A stretch of DNA of 7,207 nt from the NCBI GenBank assembly GCA_009839585.1, contig VXPI01000097.1, positions 1-7,207 of the forward strand. The letters run 5' to 3'. The position numbers and the translations under genes are program-made. This DNA is from Gammaproteobacteria bacterium. GTDB taxonomy: Bacteria; Pseudomonadota; Gammaproteobacteria; Arenicellales; Poriferihabitantaceae. Shown piece after piece: positions 1-6,123 of this stretch. Positions within the stretch are counted from its first letter, which is position 1. Every line of letters starts with the position of its first letter. Under the pieces are notes generated by a model. That model searched no databases and was not told the DNA's origin. It worked only from the letters and a program-made list of their open reading frames with translations.

Positions 1-324
1 GAGAATCTTCCCTTCACTGGTAGAATAACGGGGTTTTCTGGGCAGACACTAAGTAATAGCCGGCCTTAAGAGAAACTTGGGTTACAAGTACTTTTTTAGC
101 CATGAATCATGAAAATGCGCTGTGCATTGCATGGTGGAATTGGAGTTTTCAATTTATGGTTGCGGGTGAACCTATCTCCTTGATGTCGACTTAACTGGCG
201 TATCTTATCTGAAAATTCCCATCTTCAGATTGGCGAGACTGAGAGATTTCTGCCGAGTACCCAAATTGCCATACAATCTGTTTACCTATGGCAAATCCCT
301 TCACATTTCATCTGTAGGCCTGAT
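1..324. other. Non-coding leader upstream of the hydratase gene
   Basis: I see no convincing gene in this stretch; the only longer open frame, on the minus strand, runs into the hydratase gene and has no family features. Small inverted repeats are present. A hairpin-like element at 108-133 pairs CATG and AATGC with GCATT and CATG around a 5-nt loop. AATTG/CAATT pairs at 138-142 and 150-154. ATCTGAA at 207-213 pairs with TTCAGAT at 224-230. The strongest is the dyad at 266-294, listed separately. Short inverted repeats are common by chance in DNA of this composition, so only the last is treated as a candidate site. The stretch could also hold the tail of an upstream transcription unit that lies outside the window. 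Confidence 0.5.
266..294. promoter_or_regulatory. Operator-like inverted repeat before the hydratase gene
   Basis: TTGCCATA at 266-273 is repeated as its exact reverse complement TATGGCAA at 287-294, with a 13-nt spacer; outside the arms the match continues after one mismatch. The half-site centres are 21 bp apart, about two helical turns, as expected for a dimeric regulator binding one face of DNA. A TACAAT -10-like hexamer at 272-277 overlaps the left arm, but it has no good -35 partner. The dyad ends 30 bp before the hydratase start codon. The regulator is not encoded in the window and its family cannot be named. Confidence 0.45.
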
Positions 325-1116
325 ATGGAAAATAACGTAACTGACGCAGCCAGATGGCTGCTTTCCGCCCGGCAGAACATGACGGTTGTGGACAACCTGC
401 CGATATCCTTATACCCGGATTCTACTCGCCTGGCATATCGTGTCCAGGAAGATTTGGTGTCGCAACTGGCCAGGCTCAACGATTCGCCCGTGATCGGGTA
501 CAAACTGGCATGCACCTTTGCCCCGCTCATGAAAATGCTCGGTACCGATGGGCCATTCTATGGATGCCTGATGAAGCATTCCACTTATGACAATAGCGTT
601 GCACTTGCCGCCGGGGACTTCACACAGAGGATTGTGGAACCAGAATTCCTGTTGGTAATGGATGAAGACTTGCCGGTCTCCGATGAGCCCTACACGGCCC
701 AGACAATTCTGCCCTTTATCGGCAAACTGATTCCCTCAATTGAAGTGGTCGACCATCGCTATACTGATTTCACCAAAGTCGGGGCGAATGCCTTGATCGC
801 AGACAACGCAATCCATGGTGTCAGTGTGCTGGGTAAGCCGGTCAACAACTGGAAGAAGGTTGATCTTGCTGGTCATGGCGTCAAGTTGTGGATCAACGGT
901 GAGATCAGGGAAACAGGTTCAGGTGAAAATGTTCTGGGTAATCCGCTTAATGCCATGGCTTGGCTGGCCAATACTCTCAAGACCCACGGCAAGGAACTCA
1001 AGAAAGGTGATTTCGTTACTACCGGAGCTGCCTCCCCCACCTATCAGGCCGTGGCTGGCGACCAGATTCGTGGTGATTTCGGGGAGTTTGGGGAAGTCGT
1101 CATGTCTTTTGTCTGA
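325..1116 (+). CDS. 2-keto-4-pentenoate hydratase family protein (FAH superfamily)
   Basis: A 263-residue enzyme of the MhpD/HpcG/XylJ type, cytosolic and divalent-metal dependent. The family hydrates 2-hydroxy-2,4-dienoates, or decarboxylates 4-oxalocrotonate, in meta-cleavage pathways for aromatic compounds. Visible signatures are GYK with the conserved Lys60, the acidic metal-site motif VEPE (Glu105 and Glu107), Glu140 in PSIEVVD, ADNAIHG (159-165), GSGENVLGNPLNAMAWLA (198-215) and the C-terminal GDFVTTGAAS (228-237). The length is normal for the family, and all expected acidic ligands are present, so it should be active. The ATG at 325 is preceded by a weak TAGG Shine-Dalgarno sequence with 6-nt spacing. 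No other meta-cleavage gene is next to it, so the substrate is open, and hydratase versus decarboxylase cannot be settled from sequence. It converges on the ATPase gene downstream, with a 21-bp gap. Confidence 0.9.
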   Translation: MENNVTDAARWLLSARQNMTVVDNLPISLYPDSTRLAYRVQEDLVSQLARLNDSPVIGYKLACTFAPLMKMLGTDGPFYGCLMKHSTYDNSVALAAGDFTQRIVEPEFLLVMDEDLPVSDEPYTAQTILPFIGKLIPSIEVVDHRYTDFTKVGANALIADNAIHGVSVLGKPVNNWKKVDLAGHGVKLWINGEIRETGSGENVLGNPLNAMAWLANTLKTHGKELKKGDFVTTGAASPTYQAVAGDQIRGDFGEFGEVVMSFV

Positions 1117-1163
1117 CTTGTTTTCAGTGTTAATGCGTCAAGAAAACAGACCCCTGAAGTCAG
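1113..1163. terminator. Nested inverted repeat at the convergent gene junction
   Basis: Two nested arm pairs flank the 21-bp gap between the hydratase stop and the ATPase stop: CTGACTT (1113-1119) with AAGTCAG (1157-1163), and GTTTTC (1120-1125) with GAAAAC (1142-1147). The stem is interrupted on one side by a 9-nt bulge and closes a 16-nt loop. It includes the end of both coding regions. There is no long T tract on either side, so this is a possible bidirectional terminator or transcript-end structure, not a textbook intrinsic terminator. Confidence 0.3.
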
Positions 1164-2361
1164 GAGCTGCATTACCGGTTGCCGCAGGTGGACAACTCAA
1201 AATTTGAGCAACATGCCAGGCAACCTGGCAGGCAGTAATAATTTTCACGTCCCTTCGTGTGTGTGGCATATTGCCTCCATACACAAGTAGTTTTCCTTCA
1301 GGCATGGCGAGTACCCCATCCAGGTGGCGAAATCCCTTGAAATAGTCCTGATTGACTGTTTTGCCAGCCTTGATTTCCATGGGTAGCCAGCCAGTGCCGG
1401 TTCGTAGCATTAGGTCCACCTCGTTTCCGTTGCTGTCACGATAAAAACACACATCTGGGCGGCGATCGTGATTGAAGACAGTCTTGATGACTTCGGTAAC
1501 AACCAGGTTTTCGAACAATACACCACGCAAGGGATGGGCGCGCAGATGTTCTGGCGCAGAAATGCCAAGCAGGAATGCGGCGATGCCGACATCGTGAAAA
1601 AAAATCTTTGGGCTCTTTACCAGACGTTTTCGAGTGTTTGCATGGAAGGGACTCAGACGGAAAACAACATAACTGGCTTCAAGCAGGTTCAACCATTCCC
1701 GTGCTGTAGTCTGACTGATGCCACAGTCCGAACCCAGCCGGTTCAGGTTGAGCAACTGACCGACATTACTGGCGCAAAGCTGCATAAAGATCTGAAATTG
1801 GTCCAGGTTCCTGATCATGCTCAGTTGCCGCAGATCTTTTTCCACGTAGGTAGCAACATAGTCCCGATAGAATGAGATGGGTATAAGTTCCCGGTCATGA
1901 ACACGCGGGTATCCGCCATGTAAAAGCATCCTGTCGAGGTCAAGGTCCTCAACTCCTCCAGAAGATAACTCGGCCAGACTGAGCGGCAACAGCGTAAAAA
2001 GGGCGGTACGACCGGCAAGGGACTGGCTGGTGGCGGCACGTATGCTGAAGTCGCTACTGCCGGTCAGTACGTATTGGCCGACCCTTCCACTCTCGTCCAC
2101 CAATACCTGAAGGTAAGACGTTAGTTCCGGCACTCGCTGTACTTCGTCGATGATGACGCCATCCGGGAAGCCGGACAGAAAGTCGCGCGGATCCTGCTGT
2201 GCGAACTGACGCTGATCGGGTGCTTCCAGATTCACGTACGGCAAGTCAAAGATATGCCTGCACAATGTGGTTTTCCCGGACTGGCGTGGCCCGGTCACGG
2301 TAACGACTGGATACTTGCGGAAAGCACCCAGTATTGAGTCGGCAATCTGTCTTGGAATCAT
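1138..2361 (-). CDS. AAA_14/DUF4143 ATPase, copy 1
   Basis: A 407-residue stand-alone P-loop ATPase. Walker A is GPRQSGKTT (24-32), Walker B VIIDEVQ (69-75), the sensor strand YVLTGSS (97-103), then SLAGR (114-118) and GGYP (149-152). A helical region with a winged-helix look follows (SQTTAREWLNLLEASYVV), then the DUF4143 segment HANTRKRLVKSPKIFFHD. The end carries NEVDLML...PMEIK, with Glu314, Asp316, Glu329 and Lys331 matching a PD-(D/E)xK nuclease-fold core. The family is very widespread and its cellular role is not established. The ATG at 2361 was chosen because family homology begins there and a candidate promoter lies just upstream; an in-frame ATG at 2436 would add 25 residues translated from that promoter DNA. 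The last roughly 18 residues (Pro/Ala/Gly-rich) look like an extra tail. It is probably its own transcription unit. Confidence 0.88.
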   Translation of the reverse strand: MIPRQIADSILGAFRKYPVVTVTGPRQSGKTTLCRHIFDLPYVNLEAPDQRQFAQQDPRDFLSGFPDGVIIDEVQRVPELTSYLQVLVDESGRVGQYVLTGSSDFSIRAATSQSLAGRTALFTLLPLSLAELSSGGVEDLDLDRMLLHGGYPRVHDRELIPISFYRDYVATYVEKDLRQLSMIRNLDQFQIFMQLCASNVGQLLNLNRLGSDCGISQTTAREWLNLLEASYVVFRLSPFHANTRKRLVKSPKIFFHDVGIAAFLLGISAPEHLRAHPLRGVLFENLVVTEVIKTVFNHDRRPDVCFYRDSNGNEVDLMLRTGTGWLPMEIKAGKTVNQDYFKGFRHLDGVLAMPEGKLLVYGGNMPHTRRDVKIITACQVAWHVAQILSCPPAATGNAAPDFRGLFS

Positions 2362-2380
2362 GCCTGAAAGTTTAATACAG

Positions 2381-2423
2381 ATATTATGCAAAATCAAGAT
2401 TAAAAAATGAAATTGCATAAAAT
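2381..2423. promoter_or_regulatory. Long imperfect dyad covering the copy 1 promoter
   Basis: Sixteen-nt arms at 2381-2396 and 2408-2423 pair at 13 of 16 positions around an 11-nt A-rich spacer. The core is a perfect 8-bp pair, TTATGCAA (2384-2391) and TTGCATAA (2413-2420). The arms overlap the predicted -10 and -35 boxes of the ATPase gene, so a bound dimer, or a DNA cruciform, would block transcription. This suggests an operator, possibly autoregulatory, but the binding protein is unknown. Confidence 0.45.
2383..2411 (-). promoter_or_regulatory. Candidate promoter for ATPase copy 1
   Basis: Reading the minus strand, a CATAAT -10 box (2388 to 2383, five of six consensus bases) lies 17 bp from TTCATT (2411 to 2406, three of six bases of TTGACA). 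Transcription would start near 2376, giving a short leader before the ATG at 2361. The leader holds only a weak CAGG ribosome-binding sequence. The -10 box is good and the -35 box is poor, so this is a sequence-pattern prediction only. Confidence 0.4.
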
Positions 2424-2559
2424 AAGAGTGCGGCAAGGCGAACCTGTTAGAACTCGACTTTATCGACCAGATGTTACTTCCCCCAGTTCCAGTCCGAAGT
2501 AGGAGCTATGGCAATTCCCTGGTTTTGGCGACAGGGCTAATGACTTGGGCGTAGGATAG

Positions 2560-2597
2560 AATGCTTGGGCACGATGAAAAATCCATCGAGGAGCATT
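2560..2597. other. Hairpin downstream of ATPase copy 2
   Basis: AATGCT (2560-2565) pairs with AGCATT (2592-2597), and inside it CGATG (2572-2576) pairs with CATCG (2584-2588) around a 7-nt loop, with an asymmetric internal loop of 6 and 3 nt. It lies 13 bp beyond the stop codon of the copy 2 gene, where a transcript-end structure is expected. No T run follows on the minus strand, so a classical intrinsic terminator is not supported. The remaining DNA of the 249-bp gap between the two ATPase genes (2424-2559) shows only a short CCCTG/CAGGG pair at 2517-2536 and no gene. Confidence 0.3.
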
Positions 2598-2610
2598 GCA
2601 GGGTCGATTT

Positions 2611-3846
2611 TCATTTTCCCCAAATAGCACCAAACGGAACAGCCCATAGGTCATTGCCGAACGAGCCAGTATGCTCACCGGCATACAGCACAATGCCTGT
2701 AAACAGTCGGTCATCCGCAATATTTTCCTTGAACCATCTGAGATGCTTGAAATCATTTTTGGTTATTGTCGCAGCAGATTTTATTTCAATGCCGAGCAAG
2801 GCCCCGTCATCCCTTTCAACAACCAGATCAATCTCCCTTCTTTCCCGGTCCCGGTAGTGATAAAGGGAATATTCACCGCCGCTTGTGTCAGCTTGCGCTG
2901 CCAATTCGTTGTGGGCAAAGGTTTCAATGAGTTTACCCGCCTGGTCGGGGTCAAGTCTGACCCGTTCTTCCCTGAATCCAAGAATGGATGACATCAACCC
3001 ACTGTCAGTCATGAACAGCTTCCTTTGCTTGCCGACCCTCGCATAGTCGATTTTCGTCCAGGGCTCCACTTGTTCAATAATGTAAAGACCTTCCAGGGCG
3101 TTGATGTAAGACTCAAGAGTAGGGCGAGTTATTCCTAAACTTGTGCCGATCTTTGCGATATTCATGAATTTCGAAGACCATGCTGACAGTATTTTTACCA
3201 AGTCCCGCATTTTTTTGTGTCGATGTATGCGAACTATATCCATCAGGTCCCTTGAAAGAAGTGCTGCAATGTAGTCTCTGTGCCAGCGAGCTCTTGCAAG
3301 AGGCCCTAAATTCAGGGTTTCGGGAAAACCACCTCGAAGTGCTGATTGAATAATGTCGTCACGACTGTAAGTTTTATCGTTATCCTTGAATTCCCGGTTA
3401 AAGCAACTGTCGAGAAAGCCAGGCTCTGCTCCTACGATCTCTCCCTCTGTTAGAGTGCGTAGGCGGATTTTGGAAATCCTCCCGGCTAGCGATTCCTGGA
3501 CATCCGGCATGGTTTGGATATTGGCAGAACCGGTCAGAAGAAACTGACCCGGCCTGTTTTTTTCGTCAACAACTTTCTTGATTGCCGGAAGTAGCGGGAG
3601 AGCACGCTGGACCTCATCAATAATCATCATTTCCTTGTTGTGCTGGACGAATCCCATCGGGTCAGATTCTGCTAAAGCCTGCAATGTACCGTCATCTAGA
3701 GTGCGGTATTCCACCTTGCTTGATTCTAACTGCCTCACCAGTGTTGTCTTTCCGCACTGACGAGAACCGGCCAGCAGCAGTACACGCCGTTCCTGCATAG
3801 ATCTTGTAATGGTCTTGCTCTGCCATCTGCCTAGTATGCAACGCAT
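2611..3846 (-). CDS. AAA_14/DUF4143 ATPase, copy 2
   Basis: A 411-residue P-loop ATPase with the same domain order as its neighbour but clearly diverged. Walker A is GSRQCGKTT (27-35), Walker B MMIIDEVQ (73-80), the sensor strand FLLTGSAN (102-109), SLAGR (119-123) and GGFP (172-175). A winged-helix-like segment (GITRPTLESYINALEGLYII) and the DUF4143 stretch KQRKLFMTDSGLMSSILGF follow. The C-terminal REIDLVV...GIEIK gives Glu338, Asp340, Glu354 and Lys356, a complete PD-(D/E)xK-like core. The start is well supported: GAGG lies 8 nt before the ATG at 3846, and the family N-terminus starts there. It uses KQRK where copies 1 and 3 have KKRLVKSP-type sequences, which argues for a different subfamily. 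It is divergent from the transporter genes, with a tandem repeat array in between. Its function is unassigned. Confidence 0.9.
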   Translation of the reverse strand: MRCILGRWQSKTITRSMQERRVLLLAGSRQCGKTTLVRQLESSKVEYRTLDDGTLQALAESDPMGFVQHNKEMMIIDEVQRALPLLPAIKKVVDEKNRPGQFLLTGSANIQTMPDVQESLAGRISKIRLRTLTEGEIVGAEPGFLDSCFNREFKDNDKTYSRDDIIQSALRGGFPETLNLGPLARARWHRDYIAALLSRDLMDIVRIHRHKKMRDLVKILSAWSSKFMNIAKIGTSLGITRPTLESYINALEGLYIIEQVEPWTKIDYARVGKQRKLFMTDSGLMSSILGFREERVRLDPDQAGKLIETFAHNELAAQADTSGGEYSLYHYRDRERREIDLVVERDDGALLGIEIKSAATITKNDFKHLRWFKENIADDRLFTGIVLYAGEHTGSFGNDLWAVPFGAIWGK

Positions 3847-3879
3847 TCTTCTAGCCTCGAGACTGTATTACCTTTTCTT

Positions 3880-3971
3880 CCGCTATATTTATAATATAGT
3901 ACCCGCTATTTTATAAAAATAAAACCCGCATTTCTTAAATATAAAGTCCGCTATTTTGCTAACAATATTTT
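3880..3971. repeat. Four tandem 22-24 bp repeats in the divergent intergenic region
   Basis: Four units begin with CCGC at 3880, 3903, 3926 and 3948 (periods of 23, 23 and 22 bp), and a CCGG at 3972 closes the last unit. Units 1, 2 and 4 begin CCGCTAT; unit 3 begins CCGCATT. After the CCGC the units are A/T only or nearly so and carry internal dyads: TATATT-TAT-AATATA (3884-3898) in unit 1 and TATTTT-ATA-AAAATA (3907-3921) in unit 2, at exactly the same offset; unit 4 keeps a weaker version. The array ends 34 bp before the ATPase copy 2 start. It contains several -10-like hexamers on the minus strand, so it probably overlaps that gene's promoter. Cooperative operators are the likeliest reading; iterons are an alternative, but no replication gene is present. 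Confidence 0.7.
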
Positions 3972-4012
3972 CCGGTTGACATCATGTACTTCTTCCTGTT
4001 TGCATTTATTTC

Positions 4013-4040
4013 TTGACAAACCTGTGCATCGACCGACAAT
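4013..4040 (+). promoter_or_regulatory. Candidate promoter for the transporter pair
   Basis: A perfect TTGACA -35 hexamer at 4013-4018 is followed after 16 bp by GACAAT at 4035-4040 (four of six -10 bases). Transcription would start near 4047, leaving a leader of about 55-70 nt before the first transporter start. The leader contains a small GGCT-ttg-AGCC hairpin (4071-4081). A second TTGACA at 3976-3981 has no acceptable -10 box at the right distance. Confidence 0.4.
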
Positions 4041-4102
4041 CAGCATTTCGTAGGCGGCTGTCCTCATCCTGGCTTTGAGCCGTTTGCTACGACCTGTGAG
4101 AC

Positions 4103-5002
4103 TTGAATGCCCAAATGAATATTGATCGGCAAACCCGGCTGTCCATAGTAAATGTAGTGTGTGGCTTGTGTATTGCGGCTTTGGTGGGGGCGTTGATGAA
4201 ATACCTCACGGACAGTATGAGCGTGTTTCAGATTACCTGGCTCAGGTTTTTGGGGCAGACAGTGCTGCTCTTGCCGATTGCTCTCTGGGTTGGAGGAGCA
4301 GATACATTCAGGCCCAGTCGCCCTACATTGCAGATTGTCAGGGGACTTACTCTGTCGGGTGCAACCCTGGCTTTCGTGACCGGAGCGAGGACCACGGATT
4401 TTGCAGATGCGATCGCGATTCTGTATGCCTACCCGTTCCTGCTAACGGTGATTGCGGTGATATTTCTGGGAGAGCGGGTACGATTGGGCGGCTGGATTTC
4501 GGTGGCGGGGGGATTCATCGGAGTCTTGCTGGTAATTCGCCCACAATTCGATCATGTGGATGTTGGTGCATTATGGATATTTCTTTGTGCAATGATTGTC
4601 TCTTCGCAAATGGCAATCAATCGCAAATTGGGGTCCTTGTCTCATCCGATGATTACCACCTTTCTGGGCGGTCTGGTGGCAACATTGTCCCTCAGCATAT
4701 TTGTTCCGTTTTACTGGAGCGTGATTCCACTGGAACTTTTCTGGGTTATTGTGGTGATGGTTCTGCTTGGGGCAGTAAGCCAGGCTTTACTGGTATATGG
4801 ATTCAGTAAAGCCGAGGCCTCGACTCTGGCCCCGTTCACTTATTTTGAAATTATTGCCGCGGTGATTATCGGTCTTATGATGTTCGGCACCGTGCCGGAC
4901 TGGATTTCAGTTGGCGGAATAATACTGATTATCGGTTGTGGCATGGCGGTGGCTCGCTCAATCAGTGATGGCAAGACAGTCAGGCAGAGTGCCAAGTTCT
5001 GA
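4103..5002 (+). CDS. EamA/DMT-superfamily transporter, first of a pair
   Basis: An inner-membrane protein of up to 299 residues with about ten hydrophobic segments, the layout of two EamA repeats of five helices (roughly residues 15-145 and 155-285). Family-like features are ITWLRFLGQTVLLLP (44-58), the ADAIAILYAYPFLLT stretch (101-115) with the following GER, GGFIGVLLVIRP (136-147) and APFTYFEIIAAVIIG (243-257). DMT proteins of this type export or import small metabolites; the substrate cannot be read from sequence. An in-frame stop at 4097-4099 limits the start to TTG 4103 or ATG 4115. Neither has a good Shine-Dalgarno sequence. I give the longer form, but ATG 4115 (295 residues, MNIDRQ) is about equally likely. 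A short basic C-terminal tail should face the cytoplasm. A paralogue starts 65 bp downstream, so the two are probably co-transcribed. Confidence 0.87.
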   Translation: MNAQMNIDRQTRLSIVNVVCGLCIAALVGALMKYLTDSMSVFQITWLRFLGQTVLLLPIALWVGGADTFRPSRPTLQIVRGLTLSGATLAFVTGARTTDFADAIAILYAYPFLLTVIAVIFLGERVRLGGWISVAGGFIGVLLVIRPQFDHVDVGALWIFLCAMIVSSQMAINRKLGSLSHPMITTFLGGLVATLSLSIFVPFYWSVIPLELFWVIVVMVLLGAVSQALLVYGFSKAEASTLAPFTYFEIIAAVIIGLMMFGTVPDWISVGGIILIIGCGMAVARSISDGKTVRQSAKF

Positions 5003-5067
5003 CTGGTGAATCAGGAGATACGGGACAGTGACGGAACCAGCCAGCATGAAAACCTGTTGAACGGGCG

Positions 5068-6024
5068 GTGTTCCAGGCAATGAAGAGAGCTCCACCAACG
5101 TTGCATAACCAGCAAACTGCTTGGGCGATTGGCTTGATGGTTTCGGCAATGCTGCTACTGCCGGGTATCGATGCAATTGCAAAATGGCTGTCCGGTTCCA
5201 TCTCTGCGGGACAAGTGACCTGGTGCCGGTTTCTGTTTCAGGCGTTGTTCCTTCTTCCGTTTGTCCTGAAGGCACGCGGCTTGTTTGTAACCTCATCATT
5301 GTGGCTACATGCGTTGCGCGGTGCATTGTTGGTGGCTGCCACATTATTCTTCTTCAGTGGCCTGGTTTACCTGCCACTGGCTGATGCGATCTCGATATTT
5401 TTTGTTGAGCCCTTGTTGGTGACGATCCTCTCGGCGATCTTCCTGAAAGAAACGTTTGGGTGGCGTAGGCTTGTTGCAATTCTGACCGGTTTTATTGGGG
5501 CATTGATTATTATCCGGCCAACTTTTGTAGATGTCGGGTGGCCGGCGATGTATCCGGTATTTGCAGCAGGGTGTTTTTCGTTTTATATCCTGTTGACGCG
5601 CAAGCTGGTGGCAAAGGAAGACCCAATACGACTCCAGTTTTATGCGGGTATATTCGGGCTGCTCGTGTGCAGTGCACTGCTGGTTGTCGCATCAGGTCTG
5701 GAGATCCGCTCGTTAACCGTGGTTCAGCCAACACTGACAGAATGGGGGCTATTGTGTGCTCTTGGCTTGATTGCTACGGTTGGTCATATTCTGGTGGTGT
5801 ATGCATTCAAGTATGCACCAGTCAGCGTACTTGCACCATTTCAGTATGTAGAGATTATTGGCTCTACGGTACTGGGGTTTTTGTTATTTGGAGATTTCCC
5901 GGATGGGGCGACCTGGGTGGGTATTCTGATTATTGTGGGTTCAGGGATCTATGTGTTTCACCGGGAAGCGATCGTGAATGTCAGCGAGGAGCAAATCGGC
6001 ATTTCTCCTTCTATTCGCCAGTAA
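5068..6024 (+). CDS. EamA/DMT-superfamily transporter, second of a pair
   Basis: A 318-residue inner-membrane protein with about ten predicted helices, clearly paralogous to the upstream gene. Shared blocks are VTWCRFLFQALFLLP (50-64), ADAISIFFVEPLLVT (105-119) followed by AIFLKE, GFIGALIIIRP (141-151) and APFQYVEIIGSTVLG (256-270). Its substrate is unknown. The in-frame upstream stop is at 5047-5049, so the start is GTG 5068 or ATG 5080. Weak G-rich sequences (GGG and AGG) lie only 2 nt before each. ATG 5080 would give 314 residues (MKRAPP). The roughly 20-residue polar tail after the last helix is longer than in the first gene. With a 65-bp gap and no terminator between them, the two genes likely form an operon; a paired (heteromeric) transporter is possible but unproven. 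Confidence 0.88.
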   Translation: MFQAMKRAPPTLHNQQTAWAIGLMVSAMLLLPGIDAIAKWLSGSISAGQVTWCRFLFQALFLLPFVLKARGLFVTSSLWLHALRGALLVAATLFFFSGLVYLPLADAISIFFVEPLLVTILSAIFLKETFGWRRLVAILTGFIGALIIIRPTFVDVGWPAMYPVFAAGCFSFYILLTRKLVAKEDPIRLQFYAGIFGLLVCSALLVVASGLEIRSLTVVQPTLTEWGLLCALGLIATVGHILVVYAFKYAPVSVLAPFQYVEIIGSTVLGFLLFGDFPDGATWVGILIIVGSGIYVFHREAIVNVSEEQIGISPSIRQ

Positions 6025-6123
6025 TGGCATCCCGGTCTGATAAGCGGCTTGCGATTTTTTCAAGGAGTCAAGGGCATGTGCTTTGGGTTGCGTGAGATCC
6101 GTTGACCTGCTGTTCCGGTTTTT
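6025..6123. other. Convergent intergenic gap with a T tract
   Basis: The gap separates the stop of the second transporter from the stop of the third ATPase. A run of six T at 6055-6060 lies 31 bp after the transporter stop, but the sequence before it forms only a very short stem (AAG-cgg-CTT, 6042-6050). A weak intrinsic terminator for the transporter operon is possible. No gene is seen here. Confidence 0.3.

Noticed and set aside
1468..1875. Plus-strand open frame opposite ATPase copy 1
   Set aside because: It is the antisense shadow of a well-supported gene and shows no family motifs.
2362..2436. N-terminal extension of ATPase copy 1 from the ATG at 2436, giving a hydrophobic 25-residue leader (FHFLILILHNICIKL)
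   Set aside because: It is translated from the AT-rich promoter and dyad; family homology begins at the ATG at 2361, and a signal peptide makes no sense for this cytosolic ATPase family.
2460..2756. Minus-strand open frame overlapping the ATPase copy 2 end and the intergenic gap
   Set aside because: It is out of frame with the real gene over most of its length, has no recognisable domain and no ribosome-binding site.
3880..3971. CRISPR array
   Set aside because: The units are contiguous, without distinct spacers; the 23-bp period includes the variable part, and no cas gene is present.
3976..3981. A second TTGACA as a promoter for the transporter genes
   Set aside because: No acceptable -10 hexamer lies 15-19 bp downstream.
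5046..5060. Four-codon mini-ORF (MKTC) just before the second transporter
   Set aside because: Too short to distinguish from chance, with no attenuator-like structure or clear ribosome-binding site.
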